Shown: positions 4,155 through 5,229 of the stretch, piece after piece
How the letters are laid out: each line of letters starts with the position of its first letter
How positions within the stretch are numbered: the first letter of the stretch is position 1
Assembly (NCBI GenBank): GCA_003565195.1
Contig: PXCX01000074.1
Span: 1 to 5,229, forward strand
DNA length: 5,229 nt
Source of the DNA: PVC group bacterium
GTDB taxonomy: Bacteria; Verrucomicrobiota; Kiritimatiellia; CAIKKV01; PXCX01
Reading direction: 5' to 3'
Program-made: the position numbers and the translations under genes
Notes under the pieces: generated by a model
What the model saw: the letters and a program-made list of their open reading frames with translations, nothing else
Database searches by the model: none
Told to the model about the DNA's origin: nothing

Positions 4155-5229
4155 ATGAAATACCCGACCGAACAGATAAGAAACATTGCGATCATCGCCC
4201 ATGTGGATCACGGCAAGACCACGCTTGTCGATGAACTCTTCAAACAGAGCGGGATGTTCCACAAAAACCGTGCGTTCGAAGAGCGCCTGATGGATTCCAT
4301 GGATTTGGAACGTGAACGCGGCATCACGATTGCCTCCAAAAACGGCGCCTTTATCTTCAAGGATACCCGGGTAAACATTATCGATACACCGGGGCATGCC
4401 GATTTCGGTGGCCAGGTCGAGCGCGTCCTGCAAATGGCCGACGGCGCCCTGCTGCTGGTAGATGCGCAGGAAGGGCCCATGCCGCAGACATTTTTCGTGT
4501 TGAAAAAGGCGATCGCTCTCAATCTACCGGTCATTGTCGTGATCAATAAAATGGACAAACCGGCGGCGCGTCCCGGCTATGTCCTGGACAAGGTTTTTGA
4601 TCTTTTCATCGAACTGGATGCACCACACGACATTGCGGATTTTCATGTCGTCTATGCCTCGTCACGCGACGGTGTCGCCTCGCTCACCCCCGATACGCGC
4701 GGCGACAATATGCTGCCTTTGCTGGAAAGTATAGTCAAGTATATCCCCTGCCCGACCGGCGATCCGGACGGACCGCTCCAACTCCAGATCAAGAGCATCG
4801 ATTATTCAGCGTTCCTGGGCCGGCTTGGGATCGGCAAGATTACCTCCGGCATCCTGAAAACCAATATGCCGGTGCTCGTCGCCGATACGAACGGCAAACA
4901 GGTGTCGACACGGATCAGCAAAATATTTCGATTTAAGGAGAATCTGAAGGTACCGGTCGACGAAGCCGGCATCGGCGAAATAGTCGCCGTTGCCGGACTG
5001 GACAGTGTTACCGTCGGCGACACGTATACCGCTCCTGACAACCCGGTGCCGCTGCCCACGCCGGCCATGGATCCGCCGACACTGGCCATGACGTTTTTCG
5101 CGAACAACTCGCCATTCGCCGGGACCGAAGGCACGTTCGTCACGTCAAACCATCTGCGCGAACGATTACAGCGCGAAACCTTGTCCGATGTCGCGCTGCA
5201 CTTCAGCGAACTCGCAGACCGCTCCGGAT
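4155..5229 (+). CDS. bipA: Translational GTPase BipA/TypA, partial, C-terminus off the window
   Basis: The first 358 residues of a ribosome-associated GTPase of the EF-G/LepA family; complete BipA has about 600-615. All G motifs are visible: G1 AHVDHGKT (15-22), G2 RGIT (55-58), G3 DTPGH (77-81), G4 NKMD (131-134) and G5 ASS (168-170, usually SA(L/K) or ASA). Domain II (about 207-290) contains DYSAFLGRLGIGKI, and domain III starts with the BipA-typical ANNSPFAG (316-323). These last features distinguish it from EF-G, LepA and RF3. The family binds the 70S ribosome, sharing the EF-G site, and acts in 50S assembly and growth under stress or cold. The ATG at 4155 puts I8-R9-N10-I11 exactly where the family has its IRNIAIIAH block. 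Only a weak GGA lies upstream. The neighbour operon is divergent and not functionally linked by any evidence here. Confidence 0.97.
   Translation, partial: MKYPTEQIRNIAIIAHVDHGKTTLVDELFKQSGMFHKNRAFEERLMDSMDLERERGITIASKNGAFIFKDTRVNIIDTPGHADFGGQVERVLQMADGALLLVDAQEGPMPQTFFVLKKAIALNLPVIVVINKMDKPAARPGYVLDKVFDLFIELDAPHDIADFHVVYASSRDGVASLTPDTRGDNMLPLLESIVKYIPCPTGDPDGPLQLQIKSIDYSAFLGRLGIGKITSGILKTNMPVLVADTNGKQVSTRISKIFRFKENLKVPVDEAGIGEIVAVAGLDSVTVGDTYTAPDNPVPLPTPAMDPPTLAMTFFANNSPFAGTEGTFVTSNHLRERLQRETLSDVALHFSELADRSG

Noticed and set aside
4104..4558. Minus-strand frames opposite the bipA G domain
   Set aside because: They are antisense to strongly conserved GTPase motifs and resemble nothing known.
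4802..5143. 113-codon minus-strand frame opposite bipA domains II and III
   Set aside because: Low-complexity Ser/Thr/Pro/Val composition is the mirror of the conserved bipA frame.

Overview
The window carries two divergently transcribed units. Positions 1-3713 are a tightly packed minus-strand operon for a multisubunit Mrp-type (Mnh/Mbh-like) cation/proton antiporter. Positions 4155-5229 are the first 358 codons of a plus-strand gene for the translational GTPase BipA/TypA, cut off by the window edge. Between them lies an AT-rich stretch with plausible divergent promoters and a short fragment resembling the C-terminus of a TraB/GumN protein. I found no RNA genes, insertion sequences, CRISPR arrays or clear terminators. 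Base composition is moderately GC-rich, with an AT-rich island at about 3880-4000.

In transcription order (right to left) the minus-strand unit reads: TraB/GumN-like fragment, mnhE, mnhF, mnhG, a DUF4040/MbhD subunit, a PTS EIIA type-2 domain protein, a small PII-like protein, mnhB, an MbhE-like subunit, mnhC and mnhD (runs off the left edge). Nearly every junction is an overlap (several ATGA) or a gap of 25 bases or fewer, so this is almost certainly one polycistron. The MrpA C-terminal region is split into two separate small proteins, MbhD-like and MbhE-like, as in the archaeal Mbh hydrogenase and Mrp-Mbh clusters. The large NuoL-like part of MrpA is not in the window and may lie beyond position 1.

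The most interesting point is a pair of likely soluble proteins inside the antiporter operon: an EIIA-type phosphoacceptor domain with a candidate active histidine, followed by a PII-like ferredoxin-fold protein. Both families are known to regulate transporters. The arrangement suggests an antiporter controlled by phosphorylation state and by a small ligand. That is inference from family membership and operon structure.

The organism is a bacterium, judged from BipA, Shine-Dalgarno sequences and operon style. The lineage cannot be fixed from this window. A PVC-type or deltaproteobacteria-like anaerobe is possible but is only a guess.
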